DNA of 40,226 bases from Streptomyces sp. SID5785 (GTDB lineage: Bacteria; Actinomycetota; Actinomycetes; Streptomycetales; Streptomycetaceae), in the NCBI RefSeq assembly GCF_009870065.1, contig NZ_WWIA01000898.1, positions 1-40,226 of the forward strand, written 5' to 3'. Under the pieces are notes generated by a model. The model was not told where the DNA came from and ran no database searches. It saw nothing but the letters and a program-made list of their open reading frames with translations. Positions within the stretch are counted from its first letter, which is position 1, and every line of letters begins with the position of its first letter. Shown here one piece after another: positions 23,869-32,034 of this stretch. Both the position numbers and the translations under genes were made by a program.

Positions 23869-23891
23869 TTGTCAGTGGCAGGCGTTAGCGT
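23869..23891 (+). promoter_or_regulatory. RecA-NDp-type, LexA-independent DNA-damage promoter of recA
   Basis: TTGTCAGTG at 23869-23877, exactly 8 nt, then TAGCGT at 23886-23891 fits the mycobacterial RecA-NDp consensus (TTGTCRGTG-N8-TAnnnT), which is driven by PafBC rather than LexA. Transcription would start about 35 nt before the recA ATG. Confidence 0.75.
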
Positions 23892-23934
23892 CTTTGACGT
23901 GAAGCGATCGACTCAAGCAAATCGGGTGGAACCC

Positions 23935-25059
23935 ATGGCAGGAACCGACCGCGAGAAGGCGCTGGACGCCGCGCTCGCACAGATTGAACGGCAATTCGGC
24001 AAGGGCGCGGTCATGCGCATGGGCGAGCGGTCCCAGGAGCCCATCGAGGTCATCTCGACCGGCTCGACCGCGCTCGACGTGGCGCTGGGCGTCGGCGGCA
24101 TCCCGCGCGGCCGTGTGGTGGAGATCTACGGCCCGGAGTCCTCCGGCAAGACGACCCTGACCCTGCACGCCGTGGCCAATGCCCAGAAGGCCGGCGGCGC
24201 GGTGGCCTTCGTGGACGCGGAGCACGCCCTCGACCCCGAGTACGCGAAGAAGCTCGGCGTCGACATCGACAACCTGATCCTGTCCCAGCCGGACAACGGC
24301 GAGCAGGCGCTCGAGATCGTCGACATGCTGGTCCGTTCCGGCGCCCTGGACCTCATCGTCATCGACTCCGTCGCCGCACTCGTCCCGCGTGCGGAGATCG
24401 AGGGCGAGATGGGTGACTCGCACGTGGGTCTCCAGGCCCGACTGATGAGCCAGGCGCTCCGCAAGATCACCAGTGCGCTGAACCAGTCGAAGACCACCGC
24501 GATCTTCATCAATCAGCTGCGCGAGAAGATCGGCGTGATGTTCGGTTCGCCGGAGACCACGACCGGTGGCCGCGCGCTGAAGTTCTACGCCTCGGTCCGC
24601 ATGGACATCCGCCGTATCGAGACGCTGAAGGACGGCACGGACGCGGTGGGCAACCGCACGCGCGTCAAGGTCGTCAAGAACAAGGTCGCGCCGCCCTTCA
24701 AGCAGGCCGAGTTCGACATCCTGTACGGCCAGGGCATCTCCCGCGAGGGCGGCCTGATCGACATGGGCGTGGAGCACGGCTTCGTCCGCAAGGCGGGCGC
24801 CTGGTACACGTACGAGGGCGACCAGCTCGGCCAGGGCAAGGAGAACGCGCGCAACTTCCTGAAGGACAACCCCGACCTGGCCAACGAGATCGAGAAGAAG
24901 ATCAAGGAGAAGCTCGGCGTCGGCGTCCGTCCGGAGGAGCCCACCGCCGAGCCGGCGGCTGACGTGGCGGCCCCTGCCTCCGCTCCCGCCGAGGACGCGG
25001 CCAAGTCGGTGCCCGCGCCCAAGGCCGCCAAGTCCAAGGCCGCGGCGGCCAAGAGCTAG
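23935..25059 (+). CDS. recA: Recombinase RecA
   Basis: The strand-exchange and SOS-signalling ATPase is complete at 374 residues. Walker A GPESSGKT is at residues 66-73, followed by the ATP-binding core ([20 protein letters not shown]), the L2 loop [21 protein letters not shown] and the C-terminal domain. The last 45 residues are an Ala/Pro/Lys tail, longer than in E. coli and normal for Streptomyces. ATG 23935 matches the family N-terminus ([23 protein letters not shown]); the frame is open further upstream but crosses both promoters. RecX starts 3 nt after the stop, so the two are in one operon. Confidence 0.98.
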   Translation: MAGTDREKALDAALAQIERQFGKGAVMRMGERSQEPIEVISTGSTALDVALGVGGIPRGRVVEIYGPESSGKTTLTLHAVANAQKAGGAVAFVDAEHALDPEYAKKLGVDIDNLILSQPDNGEQALEIVDMLVRSGALDLIVIDSVAALVPRAEIEGEMGDSHVGLQARLMSQALRKITSALNQSKTTAIFINQLREKIGVMFGSPETTTGGRALKFYASVRMDIRRIETLKDGTDAVGNRTRVKVVKNKVAPPFKQAEFDILYGQGISREGGLIDMGVEHGFVRKAGAWYTYEGDQLGQGKENARNFLKDNPDLANEIEKKIKEKLGVGVRPEEPTAEPAADVAAPASAPAEDAAKSVPAPKAAKSKAAAAKS

Positions 25060-25062
25060 TCC

Positions 25063-25848
25063 GTGACACGACGCACCGACTGGGCCGAGTACGACGACCG
25101 CCCCGCTGTCCCCGAGGGCCGGGGCCACGGCGGGGCCGCCGGTGAGTACGACGACGCCGTGGACGGGTATTCCGGCCACGACGTCGCAGCGGGGGAGAGC
25201 GCGGACGACCGGCCGCGCCGTGGTGGGCGCTCGCGCACCGGCAGCGGACAGCGCGGGCGACGGCGCCGCGGCGGATTCGGGGATCCGTCCGGCTCCGCAC
25301 AGGACGACGGTCCCCCTGGCTCGTCGAGGGCCGAGCGAGAGGGATCGTCAGGGGACCCGGCGGAGCGGGCGCGGAACATCTGTCTGCGTCTGCTCACCGG
25401 GACCCCGCGCACGCGCAAGCAGCTGGCTGACGCGTTGCGCAAGCGGGAGATCCCGGACGACGTGGCGGAGGAGGTGCTGTCCCGGTTCGAGGAGGTCGGC
25501 CTGATCAACGACACGGCCTTCGCGGACGCCTGGGTGGAGTCCCGGCATCACGGCAGGGGGCTGGCCCGACGGGCCCTCGCCCGGGAGCTGCGCACCAAGG
25601 GCGTCGACTCCGCCGTGATCGACGAGGCGGTGGGGCAGCTGGACTCGGAGCAGGAGGAGGACACCGCCCGCGAGCTCGTCGCCCGCAAGCTCCGCTCCAC
25701 CCGTGGCCTCGACCGGGACAAGCGGCTCCGCCGGCTCGCCGGAATGCTGGCCCGCAAGGGGTATCCGGAGGGCATGGCGCTGCGCGTGGTCCGGCAGGCG
25801 CTGGAAGAAGAGGGAGAGGACACGGAGGACCTCGGCTTCGCCGACTGA
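25063..25848 (+). CDS. recX: RecA inhibitor RecX
   Basis: RecX binds RecA filaments and limits their activity. The C-terminal 165 residues contain the three-helix RecX repeats (RNICLRLLTGTPRTRKQLADAL; GLINDTAFADAWVESRHHGRGLARRALARELRTKGV; RLRRLAGMLARKGYPEGMALRVVRQAL). The N-terminal 95 residues are an Arg/Gly/Asp-rich, probably disordered extension, characteristic of actinomycete RecX and absent from E. coli RecX. GTG 25063 begins 3 nt after the recA stop, so it is likely coupled to recA and induced with it by DNA damage. Confidence 0.92.
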   Translation: MTRRTDWAEYDDRPAVPEGRGHGGAAGEYDDAVDGYSGHDVAAGESADDRPRRGGRSRTGSGQRGRRRRGGFGDPSGSAQDDGPPGSSRAEREGSSGDPAERARNICLRLLTGTPRTRKQLADALRKREIPDDVAEEVLSRFEEVGLINDTAFADAWVESRHHGRGLARRALARELRTKGVDSAVIDEAVGQLDSEQEEDTARELVARKLRSTRGLDRDKRLRRLAGMLARKGYPEGMALRVVRQALEEEGEDTEDLGFAD

Positions 25849-25895
25849 GCTCCACCAAGGAACTCGAGGCCGCAGATCGACCAGGCCGCTTTCGG

Positions 25896-25988
25896 CTGTA
25901 CGGAGCGCGTCTGCACGTGGTGCGTCTGTACGTGGCGGGCGGCCTGTACGTGGCAGGCCTGTACGTCGTGTGTCTGTGCGTAGTCCGA
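25896..25988. repeat. Six 15-bp degenerate tandem repeats
   Basis: Units of the type CTGTACGTGGCAGGC follow one another (15, 15, 18, 15, 15, 15 bp). They lie in the 321-nt gap between recX and the ABC permease gene. No gene with a convincing start or ribosome site is seen in this gap; the periodic frames on both strands (Leu-Tyr-Val or Thr-Tyr-Arg units) look like by-products of the repeat. Confidence 0.8.
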
Positions 25989-26169
25989 GAAGCGTCCGAG
26001 CCACGCCGGTCGGGCGGTGAGACTCCCGGAAGGCCCGGTGACACGCCGCGTTCCTGGGGTTAACCCCCGCCCGAAGAGGCCGGGTCACCGCAATGCCGGG
26101 GACGGGGTCCGGGCGGGAGTCTGGGCGCATGACATCGACGATGCGCGCGGACTTCCCGGGCAGGACGCC

Positions 26170-28803
26170 ATGATGCTGCGGTACGCCCTGGGCACCGTCC
26201 GGGAGCGCAAGGGCGGGTTCCTCGGCGCCTTTGTCGCCCTGATGTGTGCCGCCGCCCTGATCACGGCCTGCGGCACTCTGCTCGAGACGGGTCTGCGCGG
26301 CGACATCCGCCCGGAGCGGTACACGGCCGCCCCGATCCTCGTCTCCGCGGACCAGGACGTGCACCAGACCGTCGTCAAGCACAAGAAGGGCAAGACGAAG
26401 GTCAAGCACAAGGCGAAGCCACTCGCCGAGCGCGCCTGGCTGCCGCAGGATGCCGTGCAGCGGGTCCGGGCGGTGCCCGGCGTCCAGCGCGCCGTTCCCG
26501 AACTGACCTTCCCCGCCCAGCCCATGGCCAAGGGCGCGCAGGACCCCGCACGACCGGCTCTCGGACATGCGTGGGACTCGGCGGTGCTCACTCCCTTCAC
26601 CCTGACGTCAGGCAGCGCGCCCCGCTCCACGCACGACATCGTCGTCGACCAGGACCTCGCCCGCCGGGCCGGTCTCGCCACCGGCGACACACTGACCGTG
26701 CAGTCCACGCAGGACCCACGCACCTACCGGGTCACCGGCATCGCCGCCCCCGGGGCGGGGACCGAAGTGACCCACCAGAGCGCGCTGTTCTTCTCCACGG
26801 CAGAGGCCCAGCGGCTCGCCGCGCACCCGGGGATGGTCACAGCCATCGGAGTCGTGCCCGAAGGCGGCCAGGACACCGAGGAGTTGGCGCACACCGTCAC
26901 GCTGGCGCTGACCGCGACGAAGGGCGCGAACGGTCCGCAGACGCCGGTCCGGGCGCAGGGACCGGACAGCGCGCAGGCATCGGACAGCGCGCAGGCGTCG
27001 CACGGGGCGCGGGGCGTCCGTGTGACGACCGGGGACGCGCGCGGCGCTGTCGAGTTCCTGGACGCGTCGGCCGCCCGCGTGAAGCTCGTCAGCATGGGTG
27101 GCGCCATGGGCGGCACGTCGCTGCTCGTGGCCGTCCTCGTCGTCGTCGGCACCTTCGTCCTGTCCGTGCAGCAGCGCCACCGCGAACTCGCCCTGCTGCG
27201 CGCCATCGCGGCCACGCCCCGTCAGATCCGCACCCTCCTCGGACGCGAAGCACTCGTCGTCGGCGCCGTGGCCGGCACGGTCGGCGCGCTGCTCGGACTG
27301 CCGCTCGGCGACCTGCTGCATCAGCGCTTCGTCGAACTCGGCGCTGTGCCGCCCACGCTGGAGCGCAGCGTGAGCCTCTTCCCGGTGGCCGCCGCACTTC
27401 TCGCCACGCTCGTCGGAGCCAGGGCCGCGGCCGCGGTCGCCGCCCGCCGTATCACCCGTATCCGGCCGGCCGAGTCCTTGTCCGAGTCGGCTGCGGAGCC
27501 GTCCCGCCCCGCTGTCGCACGGACCGTCGCCGGGCTCGTCGCGCTCGCCGGCGGCACGGTCCTCGTCGTCGTCCTCACCGGACTCCGTACCGAGGCGGCC
27601 TCCACACCCGTCACGTTCCTGACGGTCGTCGTGCTCTGTCTCGCCGTCTCCCTTCTCGGTCCGCTGCTCGTCCGGGCCACCGTCGCCCTCATCGGCCGGC
27701 CGCTGCGCACCGCCGGACCCGGTGCGCGACTCGCGACCGCCAACCTCCGGGGCCATGCGGGCCGCATGGCCGCTGTCGTCACACCACTCACCCTTCTCGT
27801 GGGCATGGCCTGCACCGTCCTCTTCGCCCAGCCCACGCTCGGTGACGCCGCGCGGGCCCAGACCCGCGACGGAATCCGCGCCGACTGGGTCGTCTCCGGT
27901 GAGGGGCCCGGTGTCCCCGAGGGAGCCGTACGCGCCCTGGACACGCACCACGACACCGTCGTCACCCAGGTCGTCCGCTCCACGGCCCGGGTCGGGCTCG
28001 ACAAGTACCCGATCCAGGGCGTCAGCCCCGGCGGACTCACCCGGACCTGGGACCCCGACGTCACCTCGGGAACGCTGGACGGATTCGGCCCCCACTCGGT
28101 CGCCGTCAGCGAACTGGCCGCGGATCAGCTCGGCCTGAAGCCCGGAAGCCCTCTGAAGGTCACGTTGGGCGACGGCACGCCCGCCACGCTCACCGTCTCC
28201 GCCGTCTACGCCAGGGGTCTCGGCTTCGGCGATCTGACCGTCGACCATGCTCTGCTCGCCCGCCACATCGACAATCCCCTCGCCTCCTCCGTACTCGTCT
28301 CCAGCGACCGCACACAGAGTCAACTCGCGAGTGCACTGAGCGAGTTCCCCGGTATCCGCATTCTTTCGAGGGAAGCGGCCGACGGGCTCCAGAAGGCGGG
28401 GCAGCAGGAGAACGCGGAGGTCAACCTGCTCGCGATGGCCCTGGTCCTCGCCTTCACCGCGATCGCCGTCGTCAACACGCTCGCCATGTCGGTGTCGGAG
28501 CGCATCCGCGAGTTCGCACTGCTGAGGCTCGCCGGGGCGAGCCGGCGCCAGGTGCTGCGGATGCTGCGCGTCGAGGCGCTGACCGTCGTCCTGATGGGCA
28601 CGGCGCTGGGCAGCGGGATCGCGCTGGCGGTGCTGAGCGCGTTCAGCCTCGGGATGACAGGGGCGGTGGCACCGGCCGTCGTGCCCCTCGCGTACGTGTC
28701 GGTCGTCGCCCTTGCGGCGCTGCTCGCGCTCACCGCGACGGCGCTGCCGGGACGGGTGGCACTCAGGGTGCCTCCCGTCACGGCAGCGACCGCGAAGGAG
28801 TAG
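26170..28803 (+). CDS. FtsX/MacB-type ABC transporter permease, no adjacent ATPase
   Basis: This 877-residue permease has two FtsX modules. An N-terminal helix (FLGAFVALMCAAALITACGTLLE) is followed by a large extracytoplasmic domain with a Lys-rich patch near residue 70 (KHKKGKTKVKHKAK). Next come three helices around residues 305-420 with the coupling sequence QQRHRELALLRAIAATPRQI, two central helices, a second extracytoplasmic domain, and a C-terminal module with SERIREFALLRLAGASRRQVLRMLRVEAL and three helices. Such permeases normally pair with a LolD/MacB-like ATPase encoded next door; none is present in the window. ATG 26170 (or 26173) starts at the typical MLRYALGTVRERKGGF; the ribosome site is weak (AGGA). 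The substrate is unknown: lipid, peptide or antimicrobial resistance are all possible. Confidence 0.85.
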   Translation: MMLRYALGTVRERKGGFLGAFVALMCAAALITACGTLLETGLRGDIRPERYTAAPILVSADQDVHQTVVKHKKGKTKVKHKAKPLAERAWLPQDAVQRVRAVPGVQRAVPELTFPAQPMAKGAQDPARPALGHAWDSAVLTPFTLTSGSAPRSTHDIVVDQDLARRAGLATGDTLTVQSTQDPRTYRVTGIAAPGAGTEVTHQSALFFSTAEAQRLAAHPGMVTAIGVVPEGGQDTEELAHTVTLALTATKGANGPQTPVRAQGPDSAQASDSAQASHGARGVRVTTGDARGAVEFLDASAARVKLVSMGGAMGGTSLLVAVLVVVGTFVLSVQQRHRELALLRAIAATPRQIRTLLGREALVVGAVAGTVGALLGLPLGDLLHQRFVELGAVPPTLERSVSLFPVAAALLATLVGARAAAAVAARRITRIRPAESLSESAAEPSRPAVARTVAGLVALAGGTVLVVVLTGLRTEAASTPVTFLTVVVLCLAVSLLGPLLVRATVALIGRPLRTAGPGARLATANLRGHAGRMAAVVTPLTLLVGMACTVLFAQPTLGDAARAQTRDGIRADWVVSGEGPGVPEGAVRALDTHHDTVVTQVVRSTARVGLDKYPIQGVSPGGLTRTWDPDVTSGTLDGFGPHSVAVSELAADQLGLKPGSPLKVTLGDGTPATLTVSAVYARGLGFGDLTVDHALLARHIDNPLASSVLVSSDRTQSQLASALSEFPGIRILSREAADGLQKAGQQENAEVNLLAMALVLAFTAIAVVNTLAMSVSERIREFALLRLAGASRRQVLRMLRVEALTVVLMGTALGSGIALAVLSAFSLGMTGAVAPAVVPLAYVSVVALAALLALTATALPGRVALRVPPVTAATAKE

Positions 28804-28854
28804 CCGGAGACAGTCACGGCCACGCGGCTGGTCGGCCACCCGGCAGCTCGGCAA

Positions 28855-28914
28855 GCAGCCACCTGCCAAGCGGCCACCTGCCAAGCGGCCACCTGCCAAG
28901 GGACCACCCGGCAC
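28855..28914. repeat. Four 15-bp tandem repeats after the ABC permease
   Basis: GCAGCCACCTGCCAA, then GCGGCCACCTGCCAA twice, then a diverged copy GGGACCACCCGGCAC, fill 28855-28914 between the permease and the convergent rhodanese gene. The two middle copies are identical. Confidence 0.85.
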
Positions 28915-28962
28915 CTCGGCAAGCGATGCCCCGGCGCCTCGCCGCCCGGCCCACCACAGCGG

Positions 28963-29391
28963 TCAGGAAGGCGAACCCGCGCCCCCGCTCACGGGCAGCC
29001 CGGCTGACCGCCACGCCTGGAACCCGCCCACGAGGTCCGTCGCCCGGTGCAGCCCCAACTGGCGCAAGGACACGGCCGCGAGACTGGAGGCGTAGCCCTC
29101 GTTGCAGACCACCACGACCCGCAGGTCGTGGCCGGTCGCCTCGGGGGCGCGGTGGCTGCCCCAGGGATCGAGGCGCCACTCCAGTTCGTTGCGCTCCACC
29201 ACCAGGGCGCCCGGGATCAGCCCGTCGCGCTCGCGCAGCTCCGCGTACCGGATGTCGACGAGCAGGGCCTCGCCCGCGGCGGCCAGGGCGAACGCGTCAC
29301 CGGCCTCGACCCGGTCGAGTCCGGACCGCACCCGCTCGAGCAGCCCGTCGATGCCCACGGGGCCCGGCCCGGAGCCGGGGGCGGCGGTCAC
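28963..29391 (-). CDS. Rhodanese-like sulfurtransferase
   Basis: This is a single-domain rhodanese of 142 residues. The catalytic Cys opens the active loop CNEGYASS in VVVVCNEGYASSLAAVSLRQLG, preceded by LLVDIRYAELRERDGLIPGALVVERNELEWRLDP and followed by DLVGGFQAWRSAGLPV. Rhodaneses transfer sulfane sulfur from a persulfide to a thiol acceptor. The GTG start overlaps the stop of the cysteine dioxygenase gene (GTGA), so the two enzymes are coupled. A role in handling sulfur released by or competing with cysteine oxidation is an inference from that pairing. Confidence 0.9.
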   Translation of the reverse strand: MTAAPGSGPGPVGIDGLLERVRSGLDRVEAGDAFALAAAGEALLVDIRYAELRERDGLIPGALVVERNELEWRLDPWGSHRAPEATGHDLRVVVVCNEGYASSLAAVSLRQLGLHRATDLVGGFQAWRSAGLPVSGGAGSPS

Positions 29392-29957
29392 TGCCAGTCC
29401 GCCGGGCGCTCGACGGCCTCGAGCCGCAGGATCTGCCCGGTGCGGCTGTACCGGCGGATCTGCGGCAGCGGAGGGTAGTACGCGTGGACCGAGACAGCGT
29501 GCTCGGTGGGCGACTCGTTGAGGACCTCGTGGACGTGGTGGCGGCCGAAGGCCCGTCCACGGCCGGGGCCGAGTGCGCGCTCCCGGTCCACGTCCTCGGA
29601 GAGCTCCAGCGTCTTCCAGCCGTCCGTGGGCAGGCGGGCGGCGAGGGAGTTCTCCTTGAGCTCACCGGAGGCGGTGAGGAAGGCGCCCACGGAGTCGGCG
29701 TGGTCGTGCCAGCCGGTGCCGGTGCCCGGCGGCCAGCCGATGAGCCAGGCCTCGCTGCCGCCGGGGCCGTCGAGGCGCACCCAGGTACGCCCTTCCGGAT
29801 CGAGGGGCAGCGAGGCGACGAGGTCGTGGTCGGCGGCGGCGCGGCGGACGAACTCGAGCAGTTCGGCCTGGGTGGGCGCGACGTGTGAGGGGGCGTCGGC
29901 GGTGGCGCGGGGCGCGGCCGACGCCGGCGAGGCGGGGGAAGACGTGGTCACAGACAC
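29388..29957 (-). CDS. Cysteine dioxygenase type I
   Basis: This cupin enzyme uses iron and O2 to oxidise cysteine to cysteine sulfinate. The iron-binding His pair is in WHDHADSVGAFLTASGELKENS and the third His is in GRHHVHEVLNESPTEHAVSVHAYYPPL. The protein has 189 residues from GTG 29957, normal for bacterial forms. That start has AGGA about 9 nt upstream; the frame is open to 30110, but the extra sequence is not family-like. The first 25 residues are Ser/Ala-rich. It is coupled to the rhodanese. Upstream lie a short Cys-containing ORF and a 14-bp palindrome, which suggests regulation by thiol or cysteine status. Confidence 0.92.
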   Translation of the reverse strand: MSVTTSSPASPASAAPRATADAPSHVAPTQAELLEFVRRAAADHDLVASLPLDPEGRTWVRLDGPGGSEAWLIGWPPGTGTGWHDHADSVGAFLTASGELKENSLAARLPTDGWKTLELSEDVDRERALGPGRGRAFGRHHVHEVLNESPTEHAVSVHAYYPPLPQIRRYSRTGQILRLEAVERPADWQ

Positions 29958-30046
29958 GGGTACCGTCCTGGGGTTCGCGAAGAGCGCGTGCCGCAGGCGC
30001 CGGTCACCGGCGATCGACTGCGGGCACACGAAGGGAAAGAGGCGAA

Positions 30047-30067
30047 TCAGCAGGACGGACGACACAT
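30047..30067 (-). CDS. Possible Cys leader peptide (MCRPSC)
   Basis: Seven codons, ATG TGT CGT CCG TCC TGC TGA, lie 89 nt upstream of the cysteine dioxygenase start. TATGCG on the minus strand (30079-30074) ends 6 nt before the ATG, as in a leaderless message. Two of six residues are Cys. Such a mini-ORF could sense Cys-tRNA, like the Cys-containing upstream ORFs known before sulfur genes in mycobacteria, but it is short enough to be chance. Confidence 0.35.
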   Translation of the reverse strand: MCRPSC

Positions 30068-30087
30068 GCAGCCCGCATAGCGGACCA

Positions 30088-30101
30088 GGTCCATATGGAC
30101 C
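30088..30101. promoter_or_regulatory. 14-bp perfect palindrome upstream of cysteine dioxygenase
   Basis: GGTCCATATGGACC is a perfect palindrome centred about 28 nt upstream of the presumed transcript start at 30067, so a bound repressor would cover the -35 region. The regulator is not identified. Confidence 0.55.
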
Positions 30102-30173
30102 CTCCGCCACAGGCGCACATCGGTGTCGATCGTCACGCTCCGGAGTACACCATGGTGGCGGAGGCCGGTCAAC

Positions 30174-31826
30174 TCACGTACGGTCAGCGCCTCCCGACGC
30201 TCGGCCACCGGCGGCGCCCCGTGCGCCGCTGCGCACCGGTTCGTCCGCCGTCGGCTCGCCTCCGAGGGCGACCCGCGCGGCGTCGAGGAGTTCGGTGGGC
30301 CGGACCCCGCTCAGGGCCGTGACCAGGTGTCCGTCGGGCCGGATCAGCAGCACCGTGTGTGCGGCGGCCTGGGGATAGGACTCCGCCACGAGCAGTTCCG
30401 TCTCGTGGGGCAGCGCGGTGATCGCCTCGGCGAGACGCGGCATCAGTCCCGCCGACATCCAGTGCTTGCGCTCCCACACCCCGGTGCCGGGCGCGACGAG
30501 GACGACGAGGAGCCGTCCGCGTCCGAGCCGGTCCCGCAGCCGTACGGTCGTGCCGTCGGGCGCCGTCGCGCGGATGTCGCTCACCGGGGCGCCGGGTTCG
30601 GTGCCGGTCGTGGTCTGGGTGTCGGTCCGGGGCGCGGCGAGCGGTGAGTTCGTGTGGGCGCCCGGGGCGCCGAGCGGGCCGAGACCCAGGTGGCCGTCCG
30701 TGAGGAGCGCATCGTGTCCCCGGGCGGCGCCGGGCACGTAGGAGCGCAGGCCTCCGCCGCCCCGCAGTATCGGCAGTGCCTGGTCCGCGGCGCGCAGCCG
30801 GCCCGCGACGACGGCGCGGCGCTCCGCCTGATAGCTGTCGAGCAGCGTGGCGGAATCGCTCCGGGGCGCGTCGTGCCAGGCCAGCGCCAGCTTCCAGGCC
30901 AGGTTGTCGGCGTCTCGGAGTCCTTCGTCGAGCCCCTGTGTGCCGAGTGCGCCCAGCAGGTGTGCGGCGTCTCCGGCGAGGAAGGCGCGGCCCACCCGCC
31001 AGCGGCGGGCGAGCCGGTGGTGGACGGTGTGGACGCCCGTGTCGAGCAGCTCGTACGGAGGGGTGGAGCCTCCGCACCAGCCCGCGAGGGTCTCCCGGAC
31101 GCGTGCGACCAGCACGTCCGGAGTCACCAGGTCGCTGCGGGGCGGCAGCAGCCAGTCCAGGCGCCAGGTGCCGTCGGCGAGGGGGCGGCCGACGATCTCC
31201 GCGCCCGACGGACCCGAGGTTCGCCACGGAGGGCTCCGATGGAGCAACGCCTGACCGGGCCACGGAAGTTCCGTGCGCAGCGCCGCCACGGCGTGGCGCT
31301 CGACGGCGGTGCGTCCGGGGAAACGGATGTCGAGCAGTTTGCGCACGGTCGAGCGAGGGCCGTCGCAGCCCACGAGGTGACTTCCGCGCCACCAGGTGCC
31401 CTTGGGGCCACGGGTGTGGGCCGTGACGCCGGAGTCGTCGTTCTCGATCGAGTCGAGGCGGCTGTCCGTCACCAGGTCGATGAGCGGCTCGTCGGCGACG
31501 GACGCGCGCAGGGCGCCGGACAGATCGTGCTGAGCGAGGTGCAGGGGCGCGGGCAGTTGTTCACCGAAGGTGAGCGTGCGCATCTCCTGCTTGCGGCGGA
31601 GCGAGCGCCATCCGGTCCAGCGGGCACCGAGCCCGTCGAGCGGCCGGCCGGCCAGCCGCCCGGCGAACGCCGCGGTGTCGTCACGCAGCACCACGGTGCG
31701 GGCCGGACGGTGGTCGTCCTTGCCGGGACCCTCGTCGAGCACCACGGACGGCACGTCCTGACGAGCGAGGGCGAGGGACAGCGCGAGGCCGACGGGCCCG
31801 GCACCGACGACGATCACCGGATCCAC
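30174..31826 (-). CDS. FAD-dependent aromatic-type monooxygenase
   Basis: This 550-residue flavoprotein belongs to the PHBH/pentachlorophenol monooxygenase (FAD_binding_3) family, using NAD(P)H and O2. The dinucleotide-binding GAGPVGLALSLALAR is at residues 8-22, the DG motif is in VGCDGPRSTVRKLL near residue 150, and the GD motif is in RAFLAGDAAHLLGALGTQGLDEGLRDADNLAWKLALAW near residue 285. The loop HLLGALGTQGLDEG differs from the common PPFGGQGMN, so substrate handling may differ. A thioredoxin-like C-terminal domain (about 420-525) is present. GTG 31826 has GGAGG at 31836-31840. A clear TTGACG promoter lies about 100 nt upstream. The substrate is unknown; no biosynthetic cluster surrounds it. 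Confidence 0.88.
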   Translation of the reverse strand: MDPVIVVGAGPVGLALSLALARQDVPSVVLDEGPGKDDHRPARTVVLRDDTAAFAGRLAGRPLDGLGARWTGWRSLRRKQEMRTLTFGEQLPAPLHLAQHDLSGALRASVADEPLIDLVTDSRLDSIENDDSGVTAHTRGPKGTWWRGSHLVGCDGPRSTVRKLLDIRFPGRTAVERHAVAALRTELPWPGQALLHRSPPWRTSGPSGAEIVGRPLADGTWRLDWLLPPRSDLVTPDVLVARVRETLAGWCGGSTPPYELLDTGVHTVHHRLARRWRVGRAFLAGDAAHLLGALGTQGLDEGLRDADNLAWKLALAWHDAPRSDSATLLDSYQAERRAVVAGRLRAADQALPILRGGGGLRSYVPGAARGHDALLTDGHLGLGPLGAPGAHTNSPLAAPRTDTQTTTGTEPGAPVSDIRATAPDGTTVRLRDRLGRGRLLVVLVAPGTGVWERKHWMSAGLMPRLAEAITALPHETELLVAESYPQAAAHTVLLIRPDGHLVTALSGVRPTELLDAARVALGGEPTADEPVRSGARGAAGGRASGGADRT

Positions 31827-31930
31827 GGCGCGGATCCTCCTGCCCCGACAGACGCCGCGGCCGAGGGCGCGGGCGGCTTACTGGACGTACGAAGAGAGGC
31901 AGTTGGAGCGGGGTGCGCGTTCACAGAGCG

Positions 31931-31960
31931 TATGCAACCCATTGCCGGTGCTTGCGTCAA
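31931..31960 (-). promoter_or_regulatory. Promoter of the FAD monooxygenase gene
   Basis: Minus strand: TTGACG (31960-31955), 18 nt, TGCATA (31936-31931), with transcription starting near 31924 and a leader of about 100 nt. It begins 3 nt after the gluD terminator stem. Confidence 0.5.
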
Positions 31961-31962
31961 GT

Positions 31963-31998
31963 GACGGAGGCAGTGGCGATCATGCCACTGCCTCCGTC
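31963..31998 (-). terminator. 15-bp hairpin terminator after gluD
   Basis: The arms 31963-31977 and 31984-31998 are exact reverse complements around a 6-nt loop, 37 nt after the gluD stop. It ends the gluABCD message and protects the downstream monooxygenase promoter from read-through. Confidence 0.85.
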
Positions 31999-32034
31999 GA
32001 TACGCTCGCCGGCGTCCGCTCCGGTGATGCCCCG

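Noticed and set aside
29973..29986. Exact match to the ClgR box GTTCGC-N5-GCG before cysteine dioxygenase
   Set aside because: The motif fixes only nine mostly G/C bases; roughly one hit is expected by chance in 40 kb of this composition, and cysteine dioxygenase is not a Clp-regulon gene.
31827..31923. Possible leader ORF before the FAD monooxygenase (GTG at 31923, minus strand)
   Set aside because: It runs into the monooxygenase start with Pro/Ala/Ser-rich sequence, has no ribosome site and no repeated regulatory codon.
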